Source: Clostridiales bacterium
GTDB lineage: Bacteria > Bacillota > Clostridia > Lachnospirales > Lachnospiraceae
Direction of reading: 5' to 3'
Assembly: GCA_018374355.1 (NCBI GenBank)
Contig: JAHAFI010000020.1
Coordinates: forward strand, 1 to 54,766
DNA length: 54,766 nucleotides
Numbering within the stretch: position 1 is the stretch's first letter; each line of letters starts with the position of its first letter. This document shows positions 18,201-25,733 of the stretch, one piece after another. The translations under genes and the position numbers were made by a program. The notes under the pieces are model-generated. The model ran no database searches, was not told where the DNA came from, and worked only from the letters and a program-made list of their open reading frames with translations.

Positions 18201-19755
18201 CGAAGATTTGGCGCAGCTTATTTATGACTTAAAGAATTCGAATAAAGATGCAAGAATCAGTGTAAAGCTGGTATCAGAGGCGGGAGTCGGAACTGTAGCG
18301 GCAGGTGTTGCAAAAGCAGGGGCGCAGGTGGTACTGATCTCCGGATATGACGGAGGTACAGGAGCGGCTCCGAAAAGCTCCATTCACAATGCCGGACTGC
18401 CATGGGAACTGGGATTAGCGGAAACGCACCAGACCTTAATTCAGAATGGACTCAGAAATAAAGTCCGTATAGAGACAGACGGCAAGCTGATGACAGGAAG
18501 GGATGTGGCAATTGCGGCAATTCTGGGAGCAGAGGAGTTTGGATTTGCAACGGCTCCCCTTGTAACGATGGGCTGTGTGATGATGCGGGTATGCAATCTG
18601 GATACCTGTCCGGTGGGCGTAGCGACCCAAAATCCGGAGCTTAGAAAAAGATTCAGAGGCAAACCGGAATATGTCATCAATTTCATGAAATTTATCGCAG
18701 AGGACCTCAGGGAATATATGGCGAAATTAGGTGTGCGTTCCGTAGACGAACTGGTGGGAAGAAGTGATTTGCTGAAATGCAAAGATACGCTTCCGGAGGG
18801 AACCAAGAGACTTGATTTGTCCAAAATCCTTGATAATCCCTATGCTCACGAGCATGCAACGTTTGACAAGAGACAGGTGTACGATTTTGAACTTTCCAAA
18901 ACACTGGATGAAAAGGTTCTGTTGAAAAAATTAAAAGGCTGTCTTGAAAAAGGCGAATCCAAGAGTATAGAGGTCAGTGTAAAGAACACCGACAGAGCTT
19001 TTGGTACAATTTTGGGCTCCGAGATCACGAAGCGCTTTTATGATACGCTGAAGGAGGATACCATAAAGGTACGCTGCACCGGCAGCGGCGGACAGAGCTT
19101 TGGCGCATTTATTCCAAAGGGGCTTACTCTGGAACTCAGCGGAGATTCCAACGACTATTTCGGAAAGGGACTTTCCGGAGGAAAGCTTATTGTTTATCCG
19201 CCAAAGAACAGCAAATTTATTGCCGATGAGAATGTAATTATCGGAAATGTGGCTCTCTATGGAGCAACCAGCGGAAAAGCTTTCATAGGCGGAATTGCAG
19301 GAGAACGTTTCTGCGTTCGTAATTCAGGGGCATCAGCGGTGGTAGAAGGCGTTGGCGACCATGGCTGCGAATACATGACCGGAGGCCGTGTCGTTGTGCT
19401 GGGATCTACAGGCAAGAACTTCGCAGCAGGTATGAGCGGCGGCATTGCTTATGTTCTGGATGAGAAGAACGATCTTTATATGCGGGTAAATAAGGAGATG
19501 ATTTCCATCGGTGAGGTGAGGGAAAAGGGAGATGTAGCAGAACTTAAAAACCTGATTTCTGAGCATTCTGCGGCAACAGGTTCTGAAAAAGGTAAAGAAA
19601 TACTGGCGCATTTTGAAGAATATCTGCCGAAATTTAAGAAAATCATCCCTCATGATTATGAAAAAATGCAAAACAGCATTGTTGCGCTGGAGGAAAAGGG
19701 ATTGAGTCAGGAAGAAGCGCAGATAGAGGCATTTTATTCGATTGTGCATTCATAA
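15214..19755 (+). CDS. gltB: Glutamate synthase (GOGAT), large subunit
   Basis: A 1513-residue glutamate synthase large chain. It transfers the glutamine amide to 2-oxoglutarate, giving two glutamates. The N-terminal glutaminase domain (residues 23 to about 430) should be exposed by removing a 22-residue propeptide before Cys23 in DNCGIGAVV. A central domain, the FMN-binding synthase barrel (MSYGSISKEAHETLA, then GGTGAAPKSS), an iron-sulfur Cys cluster near CNLDTCPVG, and the C-terminal GXGXG beta-helix follow. The start at 15214 is chosen because AAGGAG is 9 bp upstream; the open frame further upstream lies inside the attenuator. gltD follows 20 bp later. Control by the two leader attenuators is likely. 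Confidence 0.96.
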   Translation: MFDAKQEKQRAPLYSEQFEHDNCGIGAVVNINGRKTRDTVEKALMIVENLEHRAGKDAEGKTGDGVGILVQVCHSFFEKQAKALNFDLGKEREYGVGMFFFPQDELKRNQAKKMFEIIVEKEGMEFIGWRKVPCMPEVLGQRALECMPYIMQAFVRKPSDVETGLAFDRKLYITRRVFEQSTDNTYVVSLSSRTVVYKGMFLVGQLRLFFTDLQSEEYKSAIAIVHSRFSTNTNPSWERAHPNRFIVHNGEINTIRGNVDKMLAREENMESEHLSKEFHKILPVVNAQGSDSAMLDNTLEFLVMSGMELPLAVMITIPEPWANNKTMNQHKRDFYQYYATMMEPWDGPASILFSDGDIMGAVLDRNGLRPSRYYITDDEQLILSSEVGALPIDNGKIIKKDRLKPGKMLLVDTVKGQLIDDDTIKESFALKRPYGEWLDSNLVTLKELKIPNVRVPEYTDEERQRMQKAFGYTYDELKSSILPMARNGSEAIAAMGVDSPIPVLSKTHHQLSHYFKQMFAQVTNPPIDAIREEVVTSTSVYMGTDGNLLEDTQENCNVLKVNNPILTNTDMLKIKYMKRDGFQTAVVPILYYKNTSLERAIDRLYVEVDRVYREGANIIILSDRGVDENHVAIPSLLAVSALQKHLVRTKKRTSVALIIESAEPREVHDFATLLGYGACAVNPYLALESIKELIDNGMLDKDYYAAVDDYNSAILHGIVKIASKMGISTIQSYQGSQIFEALGIDGEVVKKYFTDTVCRIGGITLEDIQKESDQLHSKAFDPLGLATDLTLDSPGQHKSRGGAEEHLYNPATIHMLQQSTKRGDYQMFKQYTEMLNNEDRVRNIRGLLDFKYPENPVPLEEVESADSIVTRFKTGAMSYGSISKEAHETLAIAMNRLHGKSNSGEGGEDLDRMLTAGESVDKCSAIKQVASARFGVTSRYLVSAKEIQIKMAQGAKPGEGGHLPAGKVYPWIAKTRHSTPGVGLISPPPHHDIYSIEDLAQLIYDLKNSNKDARISVKLVSEAGVGTVAAGVAKAGAQVVLISGYDGGTGAAPKSSIHNAGLPWELGLAETHQTLIQNGLRNKVRIETDGKLMTGRDVAIAAILGAEEFGFATAPLVTMGCVMMRVCNLDTCPVGVATQNPELRKRFRGKPEYVINFMKFIAEDLREYMAKLGVRSVDELVGRSDLLKCKDTLPEGTKRLDLSKILDNPYAHEHATFDKRQVYDFELSKTLDEKVLLKKLKGCLEKGESKSIEVSVKNTDRAFGTILGSEITKRFYDTLKEDTIKVRCTGSGGQSFGAFIPKGLTLELSGDSNDYFGKGLSGGKLIVYPPKNSKFIADENVIIGNVALYGATSGKAFIGGIAGERFCVRNSGASAVVEGVGDHGCEYMTGGRVVVLGSTGKNFAAGMSGGIAYVLDEKNDLYMRVNKEMISIGEVREKGDVAELKNLISEHSAATGSEKGKEILAHFEEYLPKFKKIIPHDYEKMQNSIVALEEKGLSQEEAQIEAFYSIVHS

Positions 19756-19775
19756 GCAGATTGGAGGTAAGGAAA

Positions 19776-21254
19776 TTGGGTAAACCAACAGGATTTTTAG
19801 AATATGAACGAGTGGTATCCAAGGCAGAAGATCCGGCCGGGAGAGTAAAGCATTTCAATGAGTTTCATGAACATCTGTCAAGGAAGGAGCAGCAAAAGCA
19901 GGGTGCGAGGTGCATGGATTGCGGCGTGCCGTTCTGTCAGGCAGGAATGACGATCGCGGGGATGACATCCGGATGTCCCCTCCACAATCTTGTGCCGGAA
20001 TGGAATGATCTTGTATACACAGGAAACTGGGAAAGTGCGTATAACAGGCTGAAAAAGACAAATAACTTCCCGGAATTTACTTCGAGAGTATGTCCGGCTC
20101 TGTGTGAAAATGCTTGTACCTGCGGCCTTGAGGGAAAACCGGTGTCTACAAAAGAAAATGAGTATGCTATTATCGAGTATGCTTATGAGAAAGGGCTGGC
20201 AGGTCCAAAGCCGCCGAAAGTCCGCACGGGCAAAACCGTTGCGGTGGTTGGAAGCGGGCCATCGGGACTTGCGGTGGCTGACCAGTTAAATAAGCGGGGC
20301 CATACCGTGCACGTGTTTGAACGCAGCGACAGGGTTGGCGGTCTGCTTATGTACGGCATTCCGAATATGAAACTTGAAAAACGTATCGTTGAGCGAAAAG
20401 TGAAGATTATGGAGGAAGAAGGTGTTACATTTGTTACCAATGTGGATGTGGGCAGGGATGTGAACGCAAAGAAACTGCTGGAAGAGTTTGACAGAGTAGT
20501 TTTCTGCTGCGGCGCCTCCAATCCGCGGGATATCAATGTGACAGGAAGGGATGCCGAGGGTATCTATTTTGCTGTGGACTTTTTGAAAGGTGTAACCAAG
20601 AGCCTGCTGGACAGCGGCTTTGATGATAAGGCATACGTCCCGGTGCAGGATAAAGCTGTGGTTATTATCGGCGGCAGTGATACCGGTAATGACTGTGTCG
20701 GAACTTCGATCCGTCTCGGGGCAAAGTCTGTTACACAGATAGAGATGATGCCGAAAGCGCCGGATCAGAGAAGCGAAACCAATCCATGGCCGGAATGGCC
20801 TAAGATCTGTAAAACGGATTATGGTCAGGAAGAGGCGATCTGTCTGTTTGGACATGACCCGCGCATTTACGAGTCTACAGTAAAAGAATTTGTAAAGGAT
20901 GAGAAGGGGAATCTGTCTGCCGTAAAGATTGTGAAGCTTGCATGGGAGAAAGACCCCGCCAGCGGACGTATGGCTATGAAAGAGATTCCGGGCAGTGAGC
21001 AGATGCTGGAAGCACAGATTGTGCTGATCGCGGCAGGTTTTTTGGGGTCTCAGAGGTATATCGCAGAGGCATTCGGCTTCGAACTGGATGAAAGAAGCAA
21101 TGTGAAGACCGGGGCAGGAAGCTTTCGAACATCTGTGGAGAAAATATATACTGCCGGGGACATGCACACCGGGCAATCTCTTGTGGTAAAGGCGATCAAT
21201 CAGGGAAGAGAGTGCGCGAAGGAAGTGGATTTCAGCCTGATGGGATATAATTAG
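19776..21254 (+). CDS. gltD: Glutamate synthase, small subunit (NADPH-dependent)
   Basis: A 492-residue flavoprotein that passes NAD(P)H electrons to GltB. The N-terminal cysteine sets (CMDCGVPFC, then CPALCENACTCG) bind iron-sulfur clusters. An FAD dinucleotide fold (VAVVGSGPSGLAVADQL, near 148) and an NADPH fold (AVVIIGGSDTGNDC, near 290) follow, with the C-terminal TAGDMHTGQSLVVKAI FAD motif. The start is a TTG at 19776, with GGAGG 8 bp upstream, giving the usual MGKPTGFLEYERV beginning. It forms an operon with gltB. No internal damage is seen. Confidence 0.95.
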   Translation: MGKPTGFLEYERVVSKAEDPAGRVKHFNEFHEHLSRKEQQKQGARCMDCGVPFCQAGMTIAGMTSGCPLHNLVPEWNDLVYTGNWESAYNRLKKTNNFPEFTSRVCPALCENACTCGLEGKPVSTKENEYAIIEYAYEKGLAGPKPPKVRTGKTVAVVGSGPSGLAVADQLNKRGHTVHVFERSDRVGGLLMYGIPNMKLEKRIVERKVKIMEEEGVTFVTNVDVGRDVNAKKLLEEFDRVVFCCGASNPRDINVTGRDAEGIYFAVDFLKGVTKSLLDSGFDDKAYVPVQDKAVVIIGGSDTGNDCVGTSIRLGAKSVTQIEMMPKAPDQRSETNPWPEWPKICKTDYGQEEAICLFGHDPRIYESTVKEFVKDEKGNLSAVKIVKLAWEKDPASGRMAMKEIPGSEQMLEAQIVLIAAGFLGSQRYIAEAFGFELDERSNVKTGAGSFRTSVEKIYTAGDMHTGQSLVVKAINQGRECAKEVDFSLMGYN

Positions 21255-21290
21255 CATGTATTTGCAGGAGAAAAAAATTAAAAAAATATA

Positions 21291-21319
21291 TTGACAATAA
21301 TTTTTGTTAGGTGTATTAT
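21291..21319 (+). promoter_or_regulatory. Promoter of the glnN-amt transcript
   Basis: TTGACA (21291-21296) and TATTAT (21314-21319) are separated by 17 bp. Transcription would begin near 21326, directly before the first hexaloop motif, exactly as in the gltB leader. Confidence 0.85.
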
Positions 21320-21328
21320 CGACAACGT

Positions 21329-21385
21329 AAAGGCAATGGCGTCTTTAAGAATTTATTCTTAGAGACCCATTGCCTTTTGTTTTTT
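21329..21385 (+). terminator. Leader attenuator 1 of glnN with ANTAR-like hexaloop
   Basis: A very strong terminator: AAAGGCAATGG pairs with CCATTGCCTTT, extended inward by GTCTTTAAGAA with TTCTTAGAGAC, then a T-rich tail. The competing small hairpin AAAGGC-AATGGC-GTCTTT has a six-base loop with A at position 1 and G at position 4. Without an antitermination event, most transcripts should stop here. Confidence 0.8.
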
Positions 21386-21497
21386 AAAAATCCTGATAAT
21401 CAGGAGCAGAGAAATATTTTTCCAAAGAAGGAGAAAGAAAAGATTCTGCATAGCTATGCTTGCATACGTTGTATGTGTAAAAATAATGAATAAAAAG

Positions 21498-21547
21498 AAG
21501 GCAATGGCGTCTTTAATGTATCAGAAAGAACATTAAAGGCGCTTTTA
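21498..21547 (+). terminator. Leader attenuator 2 of glnN with ANTAR-like hexaloop
   Basis: GCGTCTTTAATGT (21507-21519) pairs with ACATTAAAGGCGC (21530-21542), followed by a short T tract. The motif AAGGCAATGGCGTCTTTAA is identical to the first copy over 19 bases, so the loop AATGGC is repeated. No promoter is seen between the two copies; a transcript must pass both to reach glnN. Confidence 0.75.
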
Positions 21548-21583
21548 TCTTATAAATATTCATAAAAATCAAGGAGGCATATT

Positions 21584-23680
21584 ATGAAAAAGATTGATGA
21601 TTATTTTGGATGTTTGGTATTTGATGACAGAGTAATGAAAGCAAAGCTTTCAGCAAAGGTATATCAGTCATTAAGAAGGACAATTGACGAAGGCGCAACA
21701 CTTGATTTATCTGTAGCAAACAGCGTTGCAGAGGCGATGAAAAGCTGGGCGATTGATAAAGGAGCAACACACTATACACATTGGTTTCAGCCGCTTACCG
21801 GTATTACGGCAGAAAAGCATGACAGCTTTATCACTTCCTCACCGGACGGAGGAGTATTGATGGAGTTCTCCGGCAAGGAGCTGATTCAGGGCGAACCGGA
21901 TGCATCCTCCTTCCCTTCCGGAGGTTTAAGAGCTACTTTTGAGGCAAGAGGATATACCACATGGGATCCCACATCTTATGCGTTCATCAAAGGGAAAACA
22001 TTATGTATTCCTACTGCATTCTGTTCTTATGGCGGAGAGGCGCTGGATAAGAAAACCCCGCTGCTTCGTTCCATGGAAGCATTAAGCCGTCAGGCAATCC
22101 GTATTTTACATTTGTTTGGCAATGACAGTGTGAAATGTGTTCGTACATCCGTTGGACCTGAACAGGAGTATTTCCTTGTAGATAAAGCAATGTATGAAAA
22201 ACGTAAAGATCTGATATTCACAGGACGCACACTCTTTGGAGCAAAACCGCCGAAGGGACAGGAACTGGATGACCATTACTTTGGTGTGATCAAACCGAGA
22301 GTGGCAGCCTATATGGAAGAATTAAATGAGGAGCTGTGGAAGCTTGGCGTGCTGGCAAAAACAGAGCATAACGAGGTTGCTCCTGCACAGCATGAACTGG
22401 CTCCGATTTACGCAACCACGAATATTGCGGCAGACCATAACCAGCTGACAATGGAAATTATGCAGAAGATTGCCGCAAAACATAATCTGGTATGCCTGCT
22501 GCATGAGAAACCTTTTGCAGGCGTAAACGGAAGCGGCAAGCACAACAACTGGTCACTTGCAACCGACACAGGTGTAAATCTTCTTTCACCCGGCGAGACA
22601 CCGTACGAAAATGCACAGTTCTTATTATTCCTTTGTGCAGTCATTAAGGCGGTTGACAATTATCAGGATTTGCTCAGACTGTCTGTTGCAACAGCAGGTA
22701 ATGACCACAGACTGGGAGCAAATGAGGCGCCTCCGGCAGTAGTATCCATTTTCCTTGGAGATGAGCTTACCGCAATTCTGGAAGCAATCGAAAAGAATGA
22801 ACCTTACAAGGGAACAGAAACGACTACCATGAAATTGGGCGTTGATGTTTTGCCTAAGTTTGCAAGAGATAATACAGACCGTAACCGTACATCACCGTTT
22901 GCCTTCACAGGAAATAAATTCGAGTTCAGAATGCTTGGTTCTTCCAACAGCATTTCCTGTGCCAATATCATGCTGAACAGTGCAGTTGCTGAAAGCTTAA
23001 AGGTATATGCGGACCGGTTAGAAGGTGTGGAGGATTTTGAAACAGCGCTTCATGAAATGATCCGCAAAACCATCAAAGACCATAAACATATTCTTTTCAA
23101 CGGAAATGGTTATGATGAGTCATGGATTACAGAGGCAACAACGAAGAGAGGGCTTTTGAATTATCCTACCACGGTAGACTGTATGCCGCATCTGCTGGAT
23201 GAAAAGAATGTGAAGATGCTCACCGCACATAAAGTATTTACGGAAGCTGAGCTGAAATCAAGATGTGACATTATGCTTGAAAACTACTGCAAATCGGTAA
23301 CCATTGAGGCGAATACGATGGTGGATATGGCAAGAAAGCAGATTTTACCTGCTGTTGAGGGCTATACCTGTGAACTTGCAAATGTGGCAGCTGCGAAGAA
23401 GACGCTGTCAGAGGACATTGCATGTGGATATGAAAAGAAAATGGTTTCAAAGCTCTCCGGACTTGCCGAACAAATGGATGAGAAGACATCCGAGCTGGAA
23501 GAGGCAGTGATGAGCCTGAAGGATGCGGCAGGTATTATGGAAGAAGCGGCTGCGATCAGAGATCATGTTCTGGTGAAAATGCAGGAGCTTAGAGCGGCAG
23601 CAGACGAAGCAGAAGTAATTACAGCAGACAGCTATTGGCCATTCCCGACTTATGGAGAAATCTTGTTTGGCGTAAAATAG
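21584..23680 (+). CDS. glnN: Glutamine synthetase, type III
   Basis: A 698-residue type III glutamine synthetase, which makes glutamine from glutamate, ammonia and ATP. Family features are the N-terminal THYTHWFQPLTG, SFPSGGLRATFEARGYT, the active-site GPEQEYFLVDK, the HNEVAPAQHELAP block, NGSGKHNNWSL and NRTSPFAFTGNKFEFR. The length and these inserts separate it from GlnA types I and II. AAGGAGG lies before the ATG. The two attenuators upstream suggest control by nitrogen-responsive antitermination. The ammonium channel gene follows after 31 bp, so uptake and assimilation are coupled. Confidence 0.96.
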   Translation: MKKIDDYFGCLVFDDRVMKAKLSAKVYQSLRRTIDEGATLDLSVANSVAEAMKSWAIDKGATHYTHWFQPLTGITAEKHDSFITSSPDGGVLMEFSGKELIQGEPDASSFPSGGLRATFEARGYTTWDPTSYAFIKGKTLCIPTAFCSYGGEALDKKTPLLRSMEALSRQAIRILHLFGNDSVKCVRTSVGPEQEYFLVDKAMYEKRKDLIFTGRTLFGAKPPKGQELDDHYFGVIKPRVAAYMEELNEELWKLGVLAKTEHNEVAPAQHELAPIYATTNIAADHNQLTMEIMQKIAAKHNLVCLLHEKPFAGVNGSGKHNNWSLATDTGVNLLSPGETPYENAQFLLFLCAVIKAVDNYQDLLRLSVATAGNDHRLGANEAPPAVVSIFLGDELTAILEAIEKNEPYKGTETTTMKLGVDVLPKFARDNTDRNRTSPFAFTGNKFEFRMLGSSNSISCANIMLNSAVAESLKVYADRLEGVEDFETALHEMIRKTIKDHKHILFNGNGYDESWITEATTKRGLLNYPTTVDCMPHLLDEKNVKMLTAHKVFTEAELKSRCDIMLENYCKSVTIEANTMVDMARKQILPAVEGYTCELANVAAAKKTLSEDIACGYEKKMVSKLSGLAEQMDEKTSELEEAVMSLKDAAGIMEEAAAIRDHVLVKMQELRAAADEAEVITADSYWPFPTYGEILFGVK

Positions 23681-23711
23681 AATTTTACTGATAGGAAAGA
23701 GGTTGATTGAT

Positions 23712-25442
23712 ATGACAGTGGAAATGATTATCGATACCGTGTGGGTATTTCTTGCAGCAATTCTTGTATTTTTTATGAATCTCGGTTTTGCTTCTGTAGA
23801 AGCTGGTATGGCCAGATCCAAAAATACGGTAAACATTCTGTCAAAGAACTTTATTGTATTTGCAGTGTCATCCATGGGATTCATCTTAATAGGATGGGGA
23901 CTGATGTTCGGCGGTGATCATCCGTTCATGGGAACACAGCACTTATTCATTCTCGGAACAGAAGACCATTCCTTTTATGACAATACATTGACTTCCAACG
24001 TGCCATTTTGGGGAAAATTCTTCTTCCAGTTAGTATTCTGCGGAACTGCCGCAACAATTGTATCCGGTGCAGTTGCGGAAAGAGTAAAATATATTTCCTT
24101 TATTATCTTTTCCTTTGTACTCACCCTGTTCATCTATCCGGTGGTCGGACACTGGGTATGGGGCGGCGGCTGGCTTGCTGATCTTGGATTTATGGATTTT
24201 GCAGGTGATACGGTAGTACATTCACTTGGCGGCTGGGCAGCTTTGTCAGGAGCGCTGATCTTAGGACCACGTATCGGTAAGTATGGTAAGGATGGAAAAC
24301 CCCGTGCGATTCCGGGACACAATATGTCATTGGCGGTAATCGGTTTATTTGTACTCTGGCTTGGATGGTTTGGTTTCAACCCCGGCTCTACCATGAGCTT
24401 TCAGAACCCGGCAGATGTCATGCATATTCTGATGACAACAAATACTTCAGCGATCGCAGCAGTTATCACATCAACAGCAGCCGCATGGATCTTCCTTGGA
24501 AAGCCTGACTTAGGTATGACAATCAACGGATGTCTGGCCGGACTGGTAGGAGTAACAGGAAGCTGCGCATATGTTACCGTAGAGGCATCGCTGCTGATCG
24601 GCGCAGTTGCAGGTGTTATCGTAGTATTTGCAGTCATGTTTTTTGACCGGATGAAAGTGGACGATCCGGTTGGCGCGACAAGCGTACATCTGTGCTGCGG
24701 CGTCTTTGGTACGATTTGTGTCGGTCTGTTTGCAAAAGAAGGAGTTACAACACTTTCAACAAGAAACGGTTTGTTCTACGGCGGCGGATTTGAACTTCTT
24801 GGAGTAGAGCTGATCGGTATTGCAGCTGTCGGCGCATTTACATTTATTACTTCTTCTCTTGTATGGCTGGCACTTAAAGCTACTGTTGGAATCCGGGTAT
24901 CGGCAGAAGAAGAAATTGCCGGTTTGGATATCGGTGAACATGGAAATATGGCATATCCTGATTTCGTAATTTCCATGGAGAAATATATTGAGGATGCGGA
25001 AGCAGTCGTTCCTGAACAGATCGAGACAGAGATGATTCCTGAGGCTGTTCCTGCAAAGAAAGAAGCTGAAAAACCGGAAGGTACTCCTAAGTTCAGTAAA
25101 GTACAGATCATCTGTAAGGAAGCCAAACTGGAAGCTCTGAAGAGATCCATGAGCGAACTGGGAATTACCGGTATGACGGTATCCCATGTAGTCGGCTGCG
25201 GAGTGCAGAAGGGTAAACCGGAATATTATCGCGGCGCACCTGTAGAGACAAACCTTCTTCCTAAAGTACAGGTGGATATTGTGGTAAGTAAGGTACCTGT
25301 AAGAAGCGTAATCGAGACAGCTAAGAAGGTTCTTTATACCGGACACATCGGAGACGGTAAGATATTCGTATATGATATCGAAAATGTTGTAAAGGTTCGT
25401 ACCGGCGAAGAGGGATATGATGCCCTTCAGGATGTGGAATAA
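23712..25442 (+). CDS. amt: Ammonium transporter with C-terminal PII-domain fusion
   Basis: A 576-residue two-part protein. Residues 1 to about 405 are an Amt/Mep/Rh ammonium channel with eleven predicted membrane segments (FMNLGFASVEAGMARSKN, GHWVWGGGW and HSLGGWAALSGAL are typical). A charged linker (about 415-455) rich in Glu, Pro and Lys leads to a complete PII (GlnK-like) domain at about 457-570, with GVQKGKPEYYRG as the T-loop and HIGDGKIFVYDIENVVKVRTGE. PII normally plugs the channel when nitrogen is sufficient; here it is built in. The tyrosines of the T-loop are kept. The ATG at 23712 is preferred over an upstream TTG. Confidence 0.95.
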   Translation: MTVEMIIDTVWVFLAAILVFFMNLGFASVEAGMARSKNTVNILSKNFIVFAVSSMGFILIGWGLMFGGDHPFMGTQHLFILGTEDHSFYDNTLTSNVPFWGKFFFQLVFCGTAATIVSGAVAERVKYISFIIFSFVLTLFIYPVVGHWVWGGGWLADLGFMDFAGDTVVHSLGGWAALSGALILGPRIGKYGKDGKPRAIPGHNMSLAVIGLFVLWLGWFGFNPGSTMSFQNPADVMHILMTTNTSAIAAVITSTAAAWIFLGKPDLGMTINGCLAGLVGVTGSCAYVTVEASLLIGAVAGVIVVFAVMFFDRMKVDDPVGATSVHLCCGVFGTICVGLFAKEGVTTLSTRNGLFYGGGFELLGVELIGIAAVGAFTFITSSLVWLALKATVGIRVSAEEEIAGLDIGEHGNMAYPDFVISMEKYIEDAEAVVPEQIETEMIPEAVPAKKEAEKPEGTPKFSKVQIICKEAKLEALKRSMSELGITGMTVSHVVGCGVQKGKPEYYRGAPVETNLLPKVQVDIVVSKVPVRSVIETAKKVLYTGHIGDGKIFVYDIENVVKVRTGEEGYDALQDVE

Positions 25443-25449
25443 AAAAAGA

Positions 25450-25700
25450 TAAAAGCGTTTGAGAAAAGAGAAGTAGTGCAGGCGGTCACTGACAGCGAGT
25501 ACGGGATGGTGGAAGCCGTACAGCAGAGCCTGCATGAATAACACTGTTCGAGCTGCAATCTGAAAAGCGGGTTTTATGACTTAGTAGGTGCGCCGTATAG
25601 TCCGCGTTAAGGACGAAGTCTTGCCGGAGACTAAACTTATCATTAAGTTGAGAATGAGAATAAATACAGGTGGCACCGCGAGAACAGCACTTGCCCTGTG
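25450..25700 (+). ncRNA. T-box riboswitch upstream of asnB (probably tRNA-Asn sensing)
   Basis: The leader has the T-box sequence AGGTGGCACCGCG (about 25668-25680), a long stem I (GCAGGC with GCCTGC), a distal loop with GGATGGTGGAAGCC, and AGAGAAGTAGT at its 5' base. In the loop after GCCTGC the bases TGAATAACACTG include AAC, an asparagine codon in specifier position. T-boxes bind uncharged tRNA and raise expression, so asnB would respond to asparagine shortage. No clean U-tailed terminator was found, so control could be translational. Confidence 0.85.
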
Positions 25701-25733
25701 GAATGCTGATTATTTGAATTGGAGGATACCATT

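Noticed and set aside
20286..21257. 323-codon open frame antisense to gltD
   Set aside because: Antisense to intact FAD and NADPH motifs; no own start signals.
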